Below, one piece after another: positions 26,040 through 32,492 of a stretch of DNA of 34,800 nt. The DNA comes from Peloplasma aerotolerans. Its GTDB lineage: Bacteria; Bacillota_I; Bacilli_A; Acholeplasmatales; Acholeplasmataceae. The stretch lies in NCBI RefSeq assembly GCF_030012175.1, contig NZ_JASCXW010000019.1:1-34800 (forward strand). The letters run 5' to 3'. Position 1 is the stretch's first letter. Every line of letters begins with the position of its first letter. The position numbers and the translations under genes are program-made. The notes beneath the pieces were generated by a model. That model was given only the letters and a program-made list of their open reading frames with translations, made no database searches and was not told the DNA's origin.

Positions 26040-26759
26040 TTGATATTAGGGTTAAATGTAGCAATGGGTCAAAAAATCTTATTAGTTGAAGATAATGTTT
26101 TAATCAGTAGAAGTATTGAAACGAAATTAAAAGAAGAAAATTTCGATGTCAAGGCTGTTTTTAATGGTGAAGAAGCAATCAATACCTTCAATACTGTCAA
26201 ATATGATGCTGTTCTTTTAGATTTGATGTTACCAATCAAAAGTGGCGAGGATGTATTAAAGTTTATCAGATCTAAAGGTGATGTTCCAGTTATTATTATT
26301 TCAACAAAAGACACGGATGTTGAAAAAGCTATTAATCTAGGTTTAGGTGCCGATGATTATTTATCAAAACCGTTTTCAATGCTTGAACTAGTCGCAAGAG
26401 TTAAAGCAGTTTTAAGACGTTCTAATAAAACGAAGGATACTGAAATCAAAGAAAAATATACGATATCAAATCTTGAAATCAATTTTAACAATTATGAAGT
26501 CAAGAAGAATGACAAACTTGTTGACCTTACCTTAAAAGAGTATGAAATATTAAAACTATTAGTTACGCATCCTGAACAAACTTTCTCAAAACAGCAAATG
26601 TATAGAAGTGTATGGGGTGAAGAGTATTATTATAATGATAACGTTATTAACGTCCATATTAGACGCTTAAGAGAAAAAATAGAAGATGATCCCTCTAATC
26701 CGAAAATTGTAATTACGATGTGGGGATTTGGATATAAACTTGGAGAATTCAAAAATTGA
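26040..26759 (+). CDS. Orphan OmpR/PhoB-family response regulator
   Basis: The receiver domain (about 10-125) has acidic residues Glu17 and Asp18, the phospho-acceptor Asp61 in VLLDLMLP, and the conserved Lys in LSKPF. A C-terminal winged helix (about 140-237) ends in VHIRRLREKIE and WGFGYKL, typical of OmpR/PhoB DNA-binding regulators. No histidine kinase is encoded in the window. The start is uncertain. TTG at 26040 adds eight residues and lies 13 bases after AAGGAG (26021-26026). ATG at 26064 gives the family-typical beginning MGQKILLVEDN but has only a weak AGGG upstream. A terminator follows at 26762. Confidence 0.9.
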   Translation: MILGLNVAMGQKILLVEDNVLISRSIETKLKEENFDVKAVFNGEEAINTFNTVKYDAVLLDLMLPIKSGEDVLKFIRSKGDVPVIIISTKDTDVEKAINLGLGADDYLSKPFSMLELVARVKAVLRRSNKTKDTEIKEKYTISNLEINFNNYEVKKNDKLVDLTLKEYEILKLLVTHPEQTFSKQQMYRSVWGEEYYYNDNVINVHIRRLREKIEDDPSNPKIVITMWGFGYKLGEFKN

Positions 26760-26761
26760 TG

Positions 26762-26786
26762 AAAAGGGAAAATTTCCCTTTTTTTC
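26762..26786 (+). terminator. Terminator after the response regulator
   Basis: AAAAGGGAAA (26762-26771) and TTTCCCTTTT (26773-26782) form a near-continuous inverted repeat leading into further T residues (to 26785, then C). Confidence 0.8.
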
Positions 26787-26831
26787 TTAATCAAAACTTA
26801 ATATCTAGTTAATTTTTAGGAAAGTATTAAG

Positions 26832-26840
26832 TGTTATAAT
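26832..26840 (+). promoter_or_regulatory. Extended -10 promoter of the 161-aa gene
   Basis: TGTTATAAT carries a perfect -10 box (26835-26840) with TGn extension, 31 bases before the start codon at 26872. No clear -35 box is visible. Confidence 0.6.
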
Positions 26841-26871
26841 TTTACTGTAGACCACGAAAGGGAGGGTATGA

Positions 26872-27357
26872 ATGGACGCATATTCACTGCCATGGGCATT
26901 TTACATGAAGTATAACAATCGATTAAAAGAAATGACATTGTACCTTTCTAAAGGGTTTAAGGAAAAAACCGAATTATCACTTTCCCAGATGACATTAAAT
27001 AAAAGTGACATAGAAGAATTCATACATCGCTATGATTATCGTAAGTTGTCATATTTTTCTGGTATTCAATTAAATGGAACTTTTGATACAATACTAAGAT
27101 TTAAAATGTCACATGGAAAGTCTTACTTAAAAACATATGCTGTTTGTCAAACAGATCAAACAGGATTTCGATGTATACACATTGAAGAAAAGTATATTTT
27201 TAAAATTCATAAAAATGTTCGTTCATCTGAGTTGTTCGCAAGCCGTTTAAATATAGATATTGAAGATTTTGAGTCAATCAGCGAGTTTGAGTCAACTCAA
27301 AACTTAATGAAAATCAAAGGACATCTGCATAATATTATCCTAAGAATGTCGAATTAA
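26872..27357 (+). CDS. Unrecognised 161-aa cytoplasmic protein
   Basis: I do not recognise this family. The protein is soluble, with no signal peptide or membrane segment, mixed charge, two Cys (in AVCQTDQTGFRCIH, about 97-110) and alternating beta-strand and helix character. A repeated ESISEFEST-like acidic patch lies near 135-143. GGGAGGG (26860-26866) lies five bases before the ATG; an ATG at 26868 is out of frame. It is a single-gene unit with its own promoter, between the response regulator and a small exported protein, and shares no obvious role with either. Confidence 0.7.
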   Translation: MDAYSLPWAFYMKYNNRLKEMTLYLSKGFKEKTELSLSQMTLNKSDIEEFIHRYDYRKLSYFSGIQLNGTFDTILRFKMSHGKSYLKTYAVCQTDQTGFRCIHIEEKYIFKIHKNVRSSELFASRLNIDIEDFESISEFESTQNLMKIKGHLHNIILRMSN

Positions 27358-27438
27358 GAAAGAATTAATAATCTCATCACATTTCCGTAATATAAAAAAG
27401 ATATACTAGCAGTATAAAAGCAATAAATTGGAGATGAA

Positions 27439-27756
27439 ATGATGAAACTATTAATCATGACACTTACAATTTTATTAGCAGCTTCTGTCTATTTCCTTCA
27501 AGTTACTGAAACACAGGCGACAAGTATCAATATACATGTCCTAGTTTTTGAAGGTCATGATGGAAATATCGTTGAAAAAACATATTTTGCTCATGGTGCA
27601 GATCTTAGTGAGTATGAATTACCTGAAGCTCCTGAAAGACAAGGTTATGTGTTTGTTAGTTGGAGTGGAGAACTTCCAAAGGAAATGCCTGATGCTGATT
27701 TATATTTTGTAGCAGTTTATATGCAACAAGAACTAAAAATTAGAGCTACTATGTAA
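27439..27756 (+). CDS. Small exported protein with one InlB B-repeat-like (Flg_new) domain
   Basis: The 105-aa protein has a signal peptide (about 1-27, ending TQA-T) followed by one domain of about 65 residues. Its strand order and the sequence PEAPERQGYVFVSWSGELP with a final YFVAVY strand fit the InlB B-repeat/Flg_new beta-grasp-like family, which normally occurs as multiple repeats in large surface proteins. A lone, secreted copy is unusual. GGAG lies five bases before the ATG; the second codon is also ATG, so the start could be 27442. It ends at a bidirectional terminator facing the esterase gene. Function is unknown; binding at the cell surface is a guess from the family. Confidence 0.7.
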   Translation: MMKLLIMTLTILLAASVYFLQVTETQATSINIHVLVFEGHDGNIVEKTYFAHGADLSEYELPEAPERQGYVFVSWSGELPKEMPDADLYFVAVYMQQELKIRATM

Positions 27757-27776
27757 TTCAATAAATAAAAAAAGAT

Positions 27777-27810
27777 AAGGTCGGTTCATCATGTGAGCTG
27801 ACCTTTTATT
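27777..27810. terminator. Bidirectional terminator between convergent genes
   Basis: AAGGTCGGTTCA (27777-27788) pairs with TGAGCTGACCTT (27794-27805), 12 pairs with two wobbles and a five-base loop. TTTATT follows on the + strand, and an A-rich run at 27764-27773 gives the U-tract on the - strand. It serves the 27439 gene and the esterase at 27809. Confidence 0.82.
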
Positions 27811-28462
27811 ATATGATTTTCTTAAGTTCTACAGCGATGAGTGAAGCGATTAATTTGGCTCCATAAGGACTCAGATGTGTATCATCTTGAATGCCATCTG
27901 GATAGTTTTCGTGTTCGTTAGGTTCTAGATATAGAAACAACTTTTTTGACAATTCATCCCCTAAATCTTCATAGAGTTTTTGAGTAATAGAAAACATGTC
28001 GATAAGTTCAACTTGATGTTTTATTGCAAATGCCTTCATGGCTTTTGGATACTCTCCAACTGCAAGAGGATCTAAGGTTTTTTTATCGATAAATCGTCTT
28101 CTACTAATTGGTGTAACTAGAATTGGAATTGCTTGGTTTTTCTTAGCAATCAAAACAAATTTTAACAAGTTTTCTTGATAAGTTGTTTGGGGGTGAGTAT
28201 ATCTAGATTGATCGTCAATTTTCTCATCGTTATGTCCAAATTGAATTAGCATATAATCAGATTCATCAATTTCACGTTCTATATGATCAAGCAAACCGTC
28301 ATCAATAAATGACTTTGTTGATTTACCGTTTTGTGCGAAATTTCTTACTTCTAGATTAGGAGTAATAAATTCATCTAAGAGTTCGCCCCATCCAGTTTCA
28401 GGCCTTTTACTGTGCAATTTTGTAGCAGCTGTAGAATCACCAGCAATAAATAGTTTTGGCAT
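27809..28462 (-). CDS. SGNH/GDSL esterase, CE12 rhamnogalacturonan acetylesterase-like
   Basis: This 217-aa hydrolase has the four SGNH blocks. GDST near the N-terminus supplies Ser10, AQNGKST supplies Gly46, QFGHND supplies Asn78, and DDTHLSPYG supplies Asp193 and His196. The GDST and DDTHL variants are typical of CE12 acetylesterases, which remove acetyl groups from plant or other polysaccharides. No signal peptide is visible, so it would deacetylate imported sugars inside the cell. The ribosome binding site reads AAAGGGAG upstream of the ATG on this strand. It is transcribed divergently from the EEP-family gene and converges on the terminator at 27777. Family is near certain; the natural substrate is not known. 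Confidence 0.85.
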   Translation of the reverse strand: MPKLFIAGDSTAATKLHSKRPETGWGELLDEFITPNLEVRNFAQNGKSTKSFIDDGLLDHIEREIDESDYMLIQFGHNDEKIDDQSRYTHPQTTYQENLLKFVLIAKKNQAIPILVTPISRRRFIDKKTLDPLAVGEYPKAMKAFAIKHQVELIDMFSITQKLYEDLGDELSKKLFLYLEPNEHENYPDGIQDDTHLSPYGAKLIASLIAVELKKII

Positions 28463-28522
28463 ATTTCACTCCCTTTATCTACACCTATTTTAGCATCATT
28501 CAATTTAAAATTTAATTGATAA

Positions 28523-28531
28523 TGATATAAT
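28523..28531 (+). promoter_or_regulatory. Extended -10 promoter of the EEP hydrolase gene
   Basis: TGATATAAT has a perfect -10 box (28526-28531) with TGn extension. A weak TTTAAA at 28504-28509 lies 16 bases upstream as a possible -35. The start codon is 21 bases downstream. Confidence 0.6.
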
Positions 28532-28551
28532 ATTGTAAAGGAGTTGATATT

Positions 28552-29307
28552 GTGAAATTAAATATTTGTAGTTTCAATATTAGAATCGATGTTGAGAGTG
28601 ACGGAAATAACGCTTGGGAATTTCGAAAAAACAAAGTTGCTAATTTTATCTTGAAAAATGATTTTGATGTCATCGGGTTTCAAGAAGTCAATCCGTCAAT
28701 GCATCAATCTTTAATCGATGAACTAAAAAATTATGAAACATTTGGAACTCCTAGATCAGAAAATAATGAGTTAAATCCTATATTCATAAAAAAGAATATA
28801 TTCAAGGTTATAGATTCAAATACATATTGGTTAACTAGAACACCTCATACACCATCGGTCATTGAAGGTTCACATTACCCAAGAATAGCAACTTATGTTG
28901 TTGTAGAAGACAAAAATGGAGACATGCTAACTTTTTTTAACACGCATTTTGATTATGCTAATGATAAGATAGGGCTAAAACAAGCTAAATATTTTTACAA
29001 AGAACTAAAGAAAGTTGAAAAAGAATATAAATCATCGATTATCGTTACCGGTGATTTTAATCAAATTCCAGATTCAAAAACCATGAGATATTTAAATAAA
29101 AAATTGAATTGGGTATATGACATTCGAGAGCATGTCGGTTTAACTTTCCATGGCTTTACAGACGAAGTTGAAGGGTTTCCTATCGATTATATTTTATTTT
29201 CCAAAGATTTTATTTTAAGGTCATTTGTGATTGGACAACACTCAGGGAAAAACGATTTTCTATCTGACCACTATCCGATTTTTGCACATTTAGAGAAAGA
29301 AAAATAA
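28552..29307 (+). CDS. Endonuclease/exonuclease/phosphatase (EEP) family hydrolase
   Basis: This 251-aa, Mg-dependent phosphoesterase-fold protein shows the ordered EEP motifs: SFNIR at 7-11, FQEV with Glu45, NTHFD near 128-132, GDFNQ near 164-168, IDYIL near 213 and SDHYPI near 241-246. No signal peptide is present. The small size and the N-terminal SFNIR fit the cytoplasmic subgroup whose members act on phosphodiester or sugar-phosphate substrates rather than the AP endonucleases. The start is GTG at 28552, with AAAGGAG at 28537-28543. The gene forms a single unit ending at the hairpin at 29336. The substrate cannot be predicted. Confidence 0.85.
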   Translation: MKLNICSFNIRIDVESDGNNAWEFRKNKVANFILKNDFDVIGFQEVNPSMHQSLIDELKNYETFGTPRSENNELNPIFIKKNIFKVIDSNTYWLTRTPHTPSVIEGSHYPRIATYVVVEDKNGDMLTFFNTHFDYANDKIGLKQAKYFYKELKKVEKEYKSSIIVTGDFNQIPDSKTMRYLNKKLNWVYDIREHVGLTFHGFTDEVEGFPIDYILFSKDFILRSFVIGQHSGKNDFLSDHYPIFAHLEKEK

Positions 29308-29335
29308 CGATTAATATGATTTGATGACAAATAAA

Positions 29336-29361
29336 AAAACCACTCGATTTTGAGTGGTTTT
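29336..29361. terminator. Terminator between EEP gene and tRNA-Lys
   Basis: AAAACCACTC (29336-29345) and GAGTGGTTTT (29352-29361) are a perfect 10-base inverted repeat with a six-base loop. On the - strand the stem is followed by TTTTATTTG, so it most likely ends the tRNA-Lys transcript. On the + strand the only T residues are within the stem. Confidence 0.8.
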
Positions 29362-29371
29362 GATGTCTACA

Positions 29372-29447
29372 TGGTACCCCCTGTAGGGTTCGAACCTACG
29401 ACCCAATGATTAAGAGTCATTTGCTCTACCAACTGAGCTAAGGAGGC
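29372..29447 (-). tRNA. trnK: tRNA-Lys (anticodon CTT)
   Basis: The minus strand reads GCCTCCT, then TAGCTCAG with GGTAGAGC (D-arm). The anticodon stem AATGA/TCATT encloses loop CTCTTAA, anticodon CTT. A T-arm GTAGG-TTCGAAC-CCTAC follows, and the acceptor strand ends in A plus an encoded CCA. The total is 76 bases. The acceptor helix pairs with two G-U wobbles, one at pair 1-72. It decodes AAG. Confidence 0.97.
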
Positions 29448-29468
29448 ATAAATCTTCATGCATTGATA

Positions 29469-29496
29469 ATTATAGCATATCATTTATAAATTGCAA
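29469..29496 (-). promoter_or_regulatory. Promoter of tRNA-Lys
   Basis: On the minus strand the -35 box TTGCAA (29491-29496), a 16-base spacer and the -10 box TATAAT (29469-29474), preceded by TGC (an extended -10), lie about 21 bases upstream of the tRNA 5' end. The remainder of the 218-base stretch 29448-29665 is AT-rich and holds only this promoter and that of the NUDIX gene. Confidence 0.75.
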
Positions 29497-29625
29497 GCAA
29501 AAAAAGGAAAAACTATCAAAAGAAATTTGTGCTTTATTACATAAAAATAAGATAAACTTAAACACGTTGTTAATAAGAAAAAAGTTATATCTTTGCTTTT
29601 TAATGTCAAAAAATACAAATGGTCA

Positions 29626-29634
29626 TGTTATAAT
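29626..29634 (+). promoter_or_regulatory. Extended -10 promoter of the NUDIX-led operon
   Basis: TGTTATAAT includes a perfect -10 box (29629-29634) and TGn extension. The start codon of the first gene is 31 bases downstream. No good -35 box is seen. Confidence 0.6.
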
Positions 29635-29665
29635 TTATAGTAGTTCAGTAAGAAGAAGGTAAAAC

Positions 29666-30145
29666 ATGTATAAATACACGCTAGGGTTTATTAAAAGAAA
29701 AGACGAAGTCTTAATGCTCAATAGAGAAAAAAATCCCTGGAAGGGTTGCTGGAATGGTTTAGGGGGCAAAGTAGATGCCCATGAATCAATGATTGATTGC
29801 ATTCAAAGAGAGATTATGGAAGAAACAAGTATTGATTTATCAGTTTCTCAATTTCAAGATAAAGGTGTCTTAACTTGGAACACATTTGATGCTCTTGGTC
29901 AAGGACTACATATCTATTTAATTGAAGTCGCTGATGACTTTATCTATCCAACACCACAAGTAGTATCAGAAGGTATCCTTGATTGGAAGAAAATTGAATG
30001 GTTAAGTGATACTGAAAACTATGGTGTTGCACACAACATCCCTTATTTTTTACCGACTGTTATTCATGATCAAAATCGTTACCATTATCACTGCACATTT
30101 AATGAACGTATTTTAATATCTGTAACTAAAGAACGGATGATCTAA
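29666..30145 (+). CDS. NUDIX hydrolase (MutT/MTH1-like)
   Basis: This 159-aa nucleoside-diphosphate-linked pyrophosphohydrolase has the Nudix box Gly34-x5-Glu40-x7-Arg48-Glu49-xx-Glu52-Glu53. The usual Gly after EE is replaced by Ser (EETSI). The WKGCWNGLGGKV lead-in resembles 8-oxo-dGTP and oxidised-nucleotide hydrolases of the MTH1 type, so nucleotide pool cleaning is the most likely job. GAAGG at 29655-29659 lies six bases before the ATG. The next gene begins on the base after its stop codon. It heads a tightly packed operon that runs to the ABC-F gene. Confidence 0.88.
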   Translation: MYKYTLGFIKRKDEVLMLNREKNPWKGCWNGLGGKVDAHESMIDCIQREIMEETSIDLSVSQFQDKGVLTWNTFDALGQGLHIYLIEVADDFIYPTPQVVSEGILDWKKIEWLSDTENYGVAHNIPYFLPTVIHDQNRYHYHCTFNERILISVTKERMI

Positions 30146-30610
30146 ATGTTTTTTGAAATATTGGGTGGTGCACTTGCAGTAGTTATCATTATCTTCGCTG
30201 CTGTTAAGCTACATCACAAAAAAACAACTGAAGATGTAAAAGCAAAAGTTAGACACCAACTCGGATCTTATGGTGAATTATTCCATGAAGGCAACAAATG
30301 GTTTCTAAAAACAAAAAACCATACCTACTTGGTTCTGTTTTTCTATGTGCCTTTAAATAGTGAGTTGACGGTTAATAGTAGAACAATTTGGGAAATAAAA
30401 GATGCTACAAAAACAAGATTAATAGATCAATCAGTATTCCTTTCAAGTAAATTGACCAAGCTGATTATTATTTTTCCTACGACAGTCACAATTAAAAGAT
30501 ATATTAATGAAAATGAATTGGAGTTCGTCAAATATAATAAGAGTTTTTATGATATGTATTTAATTAGACATTTTGAACTTGACAAAATACTTGAAGAAAA
30601 TATTTTATGA
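30146..30610 (+). CDS. Small membrane-anchored protein of unknown function
   Basis: I do not recognise this 154-aa protein. It has one N-terminal transmembrane helix (about 4-20, ILGGALAVVIIIFAAV), a basic linker and then a soluble alpha/beta domain rich in beta-strands (HTYLVLFFYVPL, KLIIIFPTTVTIKRY). The basic residues after the helix place the domain in the cytoplasm. The ATG directly follows the TAA of the NUDIX gene, and its TGA overlaps the ATG of the phosphatase gene (ATGA), so it is surely translated as part of the operon. Confidence 0.7.
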   Translation: MFFEILGGALAVVIIIFAAVKLHHKKTTEDVKAKVRHQLGSYGELFHEGNKWFLKTKNHTYLVLFFYVPLNSELTVNSRTIWEIKDATKTRLIDQSVFLSSKLTKLIIIFPTTVTIKRYINENELEFVKYNKSFYDMYLIRHFELDKILEENIL

Positions 30611-31557
30611 AAAAAGTTTTCTATAGCATTATTTCAATCATCTTATTGATCTTTTTATCTGCATGTCAAAACACATATGAAGTAGAATATTCTGATAATC
30701 AACCTTTTCAAATCGAAATGAAAGGTGATTCTTTGAAGATCCTACAACTTACAGATTTACATCTATCTTATGGTATTGATTATCGAGATCGAAAGACTTT
30801 TCAATTAATAACAAAATTATCTAAATACGATGATTATGATTTAATTGTAATCACTGGTGATTTAACCATGTCTCCACAGGCACCCATGTTATTTAACAAA
30901 TTAATTAACCATATGGAATCTTTAGCGATACCTTGGACATTTGTTTTTGGTAATCACGAAACTGATTTTAACAACTATGGAGACTTTTTAAAACTTATAA
31001 ATAATACAGAGTATTTATATTTTAAAGTTGGCCCAAAAATCACTGATGGTGGATATGGAAACTTCAAAATCGAATTCACTAAAGATGGTTTACCTTTCTA
31101 TAATGCTTACTTTCTTGATTCAAAAGCAGAAAGAGACACTTATACCGAAGAAGAAGGCGTTTATGACTATTTAAGTTATGAACAAGTAGCGTGGTATGAA
31201 GAACATGTTTCTCTTGATGCAGTGGATTCACTTGTGTTTATGCACATACCATTAAGACAGTATATCAATCCGATTCAATATACAGGTATATTTGAAGAGA
31301 AAATGGTCTATGCACAAGGTGTAGATACAGGATTTTTTGATGCCATGGTGACTTTTGGTAAATCAAAAGCTGTTTTTGTAGGACATGACCATTTAAATGA
31401 TTTTTCATTTGTTTTAAACGATATTTATCTTGCATACGGTAGAGCAACTGGTTTTAATGGATATGGTTATCTTGAAAGAGGTGGCAGACATATTGAAATG
31501 AATGCATCTAGTGAACTCGATTCCTACATTCTTTTAGAAAGTGAGATGATACCATGA
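30607..31557 (+). CDS. Metallophosphatase lipoprotein (calcineurin-like)
   Basis: This 316-aa phosphoesterase is anchored outside the membrane by a lipobox LSAC (Cys20). The dinuclear metal site motifs are all present: TDLHLS near 52-57, GDLT near 86-89, GNHE near 117-120, HIPL near 213 and GHDH near 260. The LQLTDLHLS beginning resembles the Dcr2/YkuE-like branch of calcineurin-like phosphatases. It could release phosphate from external nucleotides, lipids or sugar phosphates; the substrate is unknown. It starts in an ATGA overlap with the preceding gene and ends in another with the 48-aa frame at 31554. Confidence 0.85.
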   Translation: MKKVFYSIISIILLIFLSACQNTYEVEYSDNQPFQIEMKGDSLKILQLTDLHLSYGIDYRDRKTFQLITKLSKYDDYDLIVITGDLTMSPQAPMLFNKLINHMESLAIPWTFVFGNHETDFNNYGDFLKLINNTEYLYFKVGPKITDGGYGNFKIEFTKDGLPFYNAYFLDSKAERDTYTEEEGVYDYLSYEQVAWYEEHVSLDAVDSLVFMHIPLRQYINPIQYTGIFEEKMVYAQGVDTGFFDAMVTFGKSKAVFVGHDHLNDFSFVLNDIYLAYGRATGFNGYGYLERGGRHIEMNASSELDSYILLESEMIP

Positions 31558-31700
31558 AGTTAAAAGATCGTTTGCTTGTTTTTATGTCTTCTTATTTTTG
31601 GGCAATTCTTGGACTGTTTCTCACAGGATCATTTTGGTTTTTTCTAATACCATTAGTAGCACTAACATATCTCTTTATTGGAGGTAGGAAACATGTTTGA
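31554..31700 (+). CDS. 48-aa membrane miniprotein
   Basis: This short frame starts at the ATG of an ATGA overlap with the phosphatase stop and runs 48 codons to TGA at 31698. It encodes MKLKDRLLVFMS, then two hydrophobic helices (about 13-24 and 26-42, with FWAILGLFLTGSFWFFLIP) and a basic tail GGRKHV. The +-inside charge pattern at both ends fits a two-helix hairpin. It contains the GGAGG site of the next gene and overlaps it by eight bases, so it fills an otherwise unexplained 135-base gap in a tightly packed operon. Function is unknown; a small transporter subunit or regulator of neighbouring membrane proteins is possible. Confidence 0.65.
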   Translation: MKLKDRLLVFMSSYFWAILGLFLTGSFWFFLIPLVALTYLFIGGRKHV

Positions 31701-31983
31701 GTTAATTGTAGCTTTATCGATTTATGCATTTTGGTTTTCTTTAATTATTGGTAGCTTAACACTATTTCTAATTAGATTATATATTGTTATCATAAAGAAA
31801 TTAGATTTTAAAAAAGCATCCATGATTTTGTGGATACCATGTTCTATTGGGTTTTATCTCAACATAAAAGAAGAAAGTCAATTAACAAAAATATATAAAA
31901 GCTTAGTTATCATATTTTTTGTATCAACCTTTATTGCAAGTTTATTTATACTATACATACATTTGGAGCTAAATATTATATGA
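31693..31983 (+). CDS. Small membrane protein, 96 aa
   Basis: The protein has two predicted transmembrane helices (about 3-26 and 69-89) flanking a basic, Lys-rich cytoplasmic segment (LDFKKASMILWIPCSIGFYLNIKEESQ). I chose ATG at 31693 because GGAGG (31680-31684) lies eight bases upstream. The in-frame TTG at 31678 would overlap that site and is unlikely. It overlaps the 48-aa frame and, by four bases, the thioesterase gene. No family is recognised. Confidence 0.7.
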   Translation: MFELIVALSIYAFWFSLIIGSLTLFLIRLYIVIIKKLDFKKASMILWIPCSIGFYLNIKEESQLTKIYKSLVIIFFVSTFIASLFILYIHLELNII

Positions 31984-32492
31984 CCTATAAAGTAGTTAGA
32001 AAACAAAATAATTCTCATATGTGTTTCGTTTGCGGTTTAGCAAACGATGCTGGATTGCATACATCTTTTTATGAACTAGAAAATAAACGATTACTTGCTA
32101 TTTTCAAAGGACATGAGATACATCAAAGTTATCCTCAAAGAATGCATGGTGGTATCGTTTCAGCATTACTCGATGAAACCATTGGTCGCGCAATCTTAAT
32201 GGATAACGAAAACTTATGGGGTGTAACGATTGATATGAACATCAGGTTTCATAAACCTGTACCATTAGATCAAGAACTTAAAGTTGTAGGTTACATAACA
32301 AATCTCAGAAGTCGAACTTTTGAAGGTGAAGGTTATCTATGTGACAAAAACAACCAAATACTTGCTACATGTAAGGCAAAATATATTAAACAGTCTGTTG
32401 ATACAATCGTCAATGGAGAAAAATTTGTAGAGGAGCAATGGATCTATGTGGAGGATGAAGAACCACCACTTAGTTTCGATTTACCACAATGA
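31980..32492 (+). CDS. PaaI-type hotdog thioesterase
   Basis: This 170-aa acyl-CoA or aromatic thioester hydrolase candidate has the hotdog-fold core HGGIVSALLDETIGRAI near 56-72, where the Glu/Asp of DET is the catalytic position in the PaaI/4HBT group, followed by TIDMNIRFHKPVP and a strand-rich C-terminus. A CysXXCys pair (CFVCG, about 15-19) near the N-terminus is noteworthy. It overlaps its neighbours by four bases on each side. The substrate is not predictable; proximity to the other operon genes does not suggest a pathway. Confidence 0.82.
   Translation: MTYKVVRKQNNSHMCFVCGLANDAGLHTSFYELENKRLLAIFKGHEIHQSYPQRMHGGIVSALLDETIGRAILMDNENLWGVTIDMNIRFHKPVPLDQELKVVGYITNLRSRTFEGEGYLCDKNNQILATCKAKYIKQSVDTIVNGEKFVEEQWIYVEDEEPPLSFDLPQ

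Noticed and set aside
27402..27418. Palindrome TATACT-AGC-AGTATA upstream of the 27439 gene as operator or promoter
   Set aside because: It is short and AT-rich, and neither TATACT nor TATAAA has a suitable -35 box; chance is a sufficient explanation.
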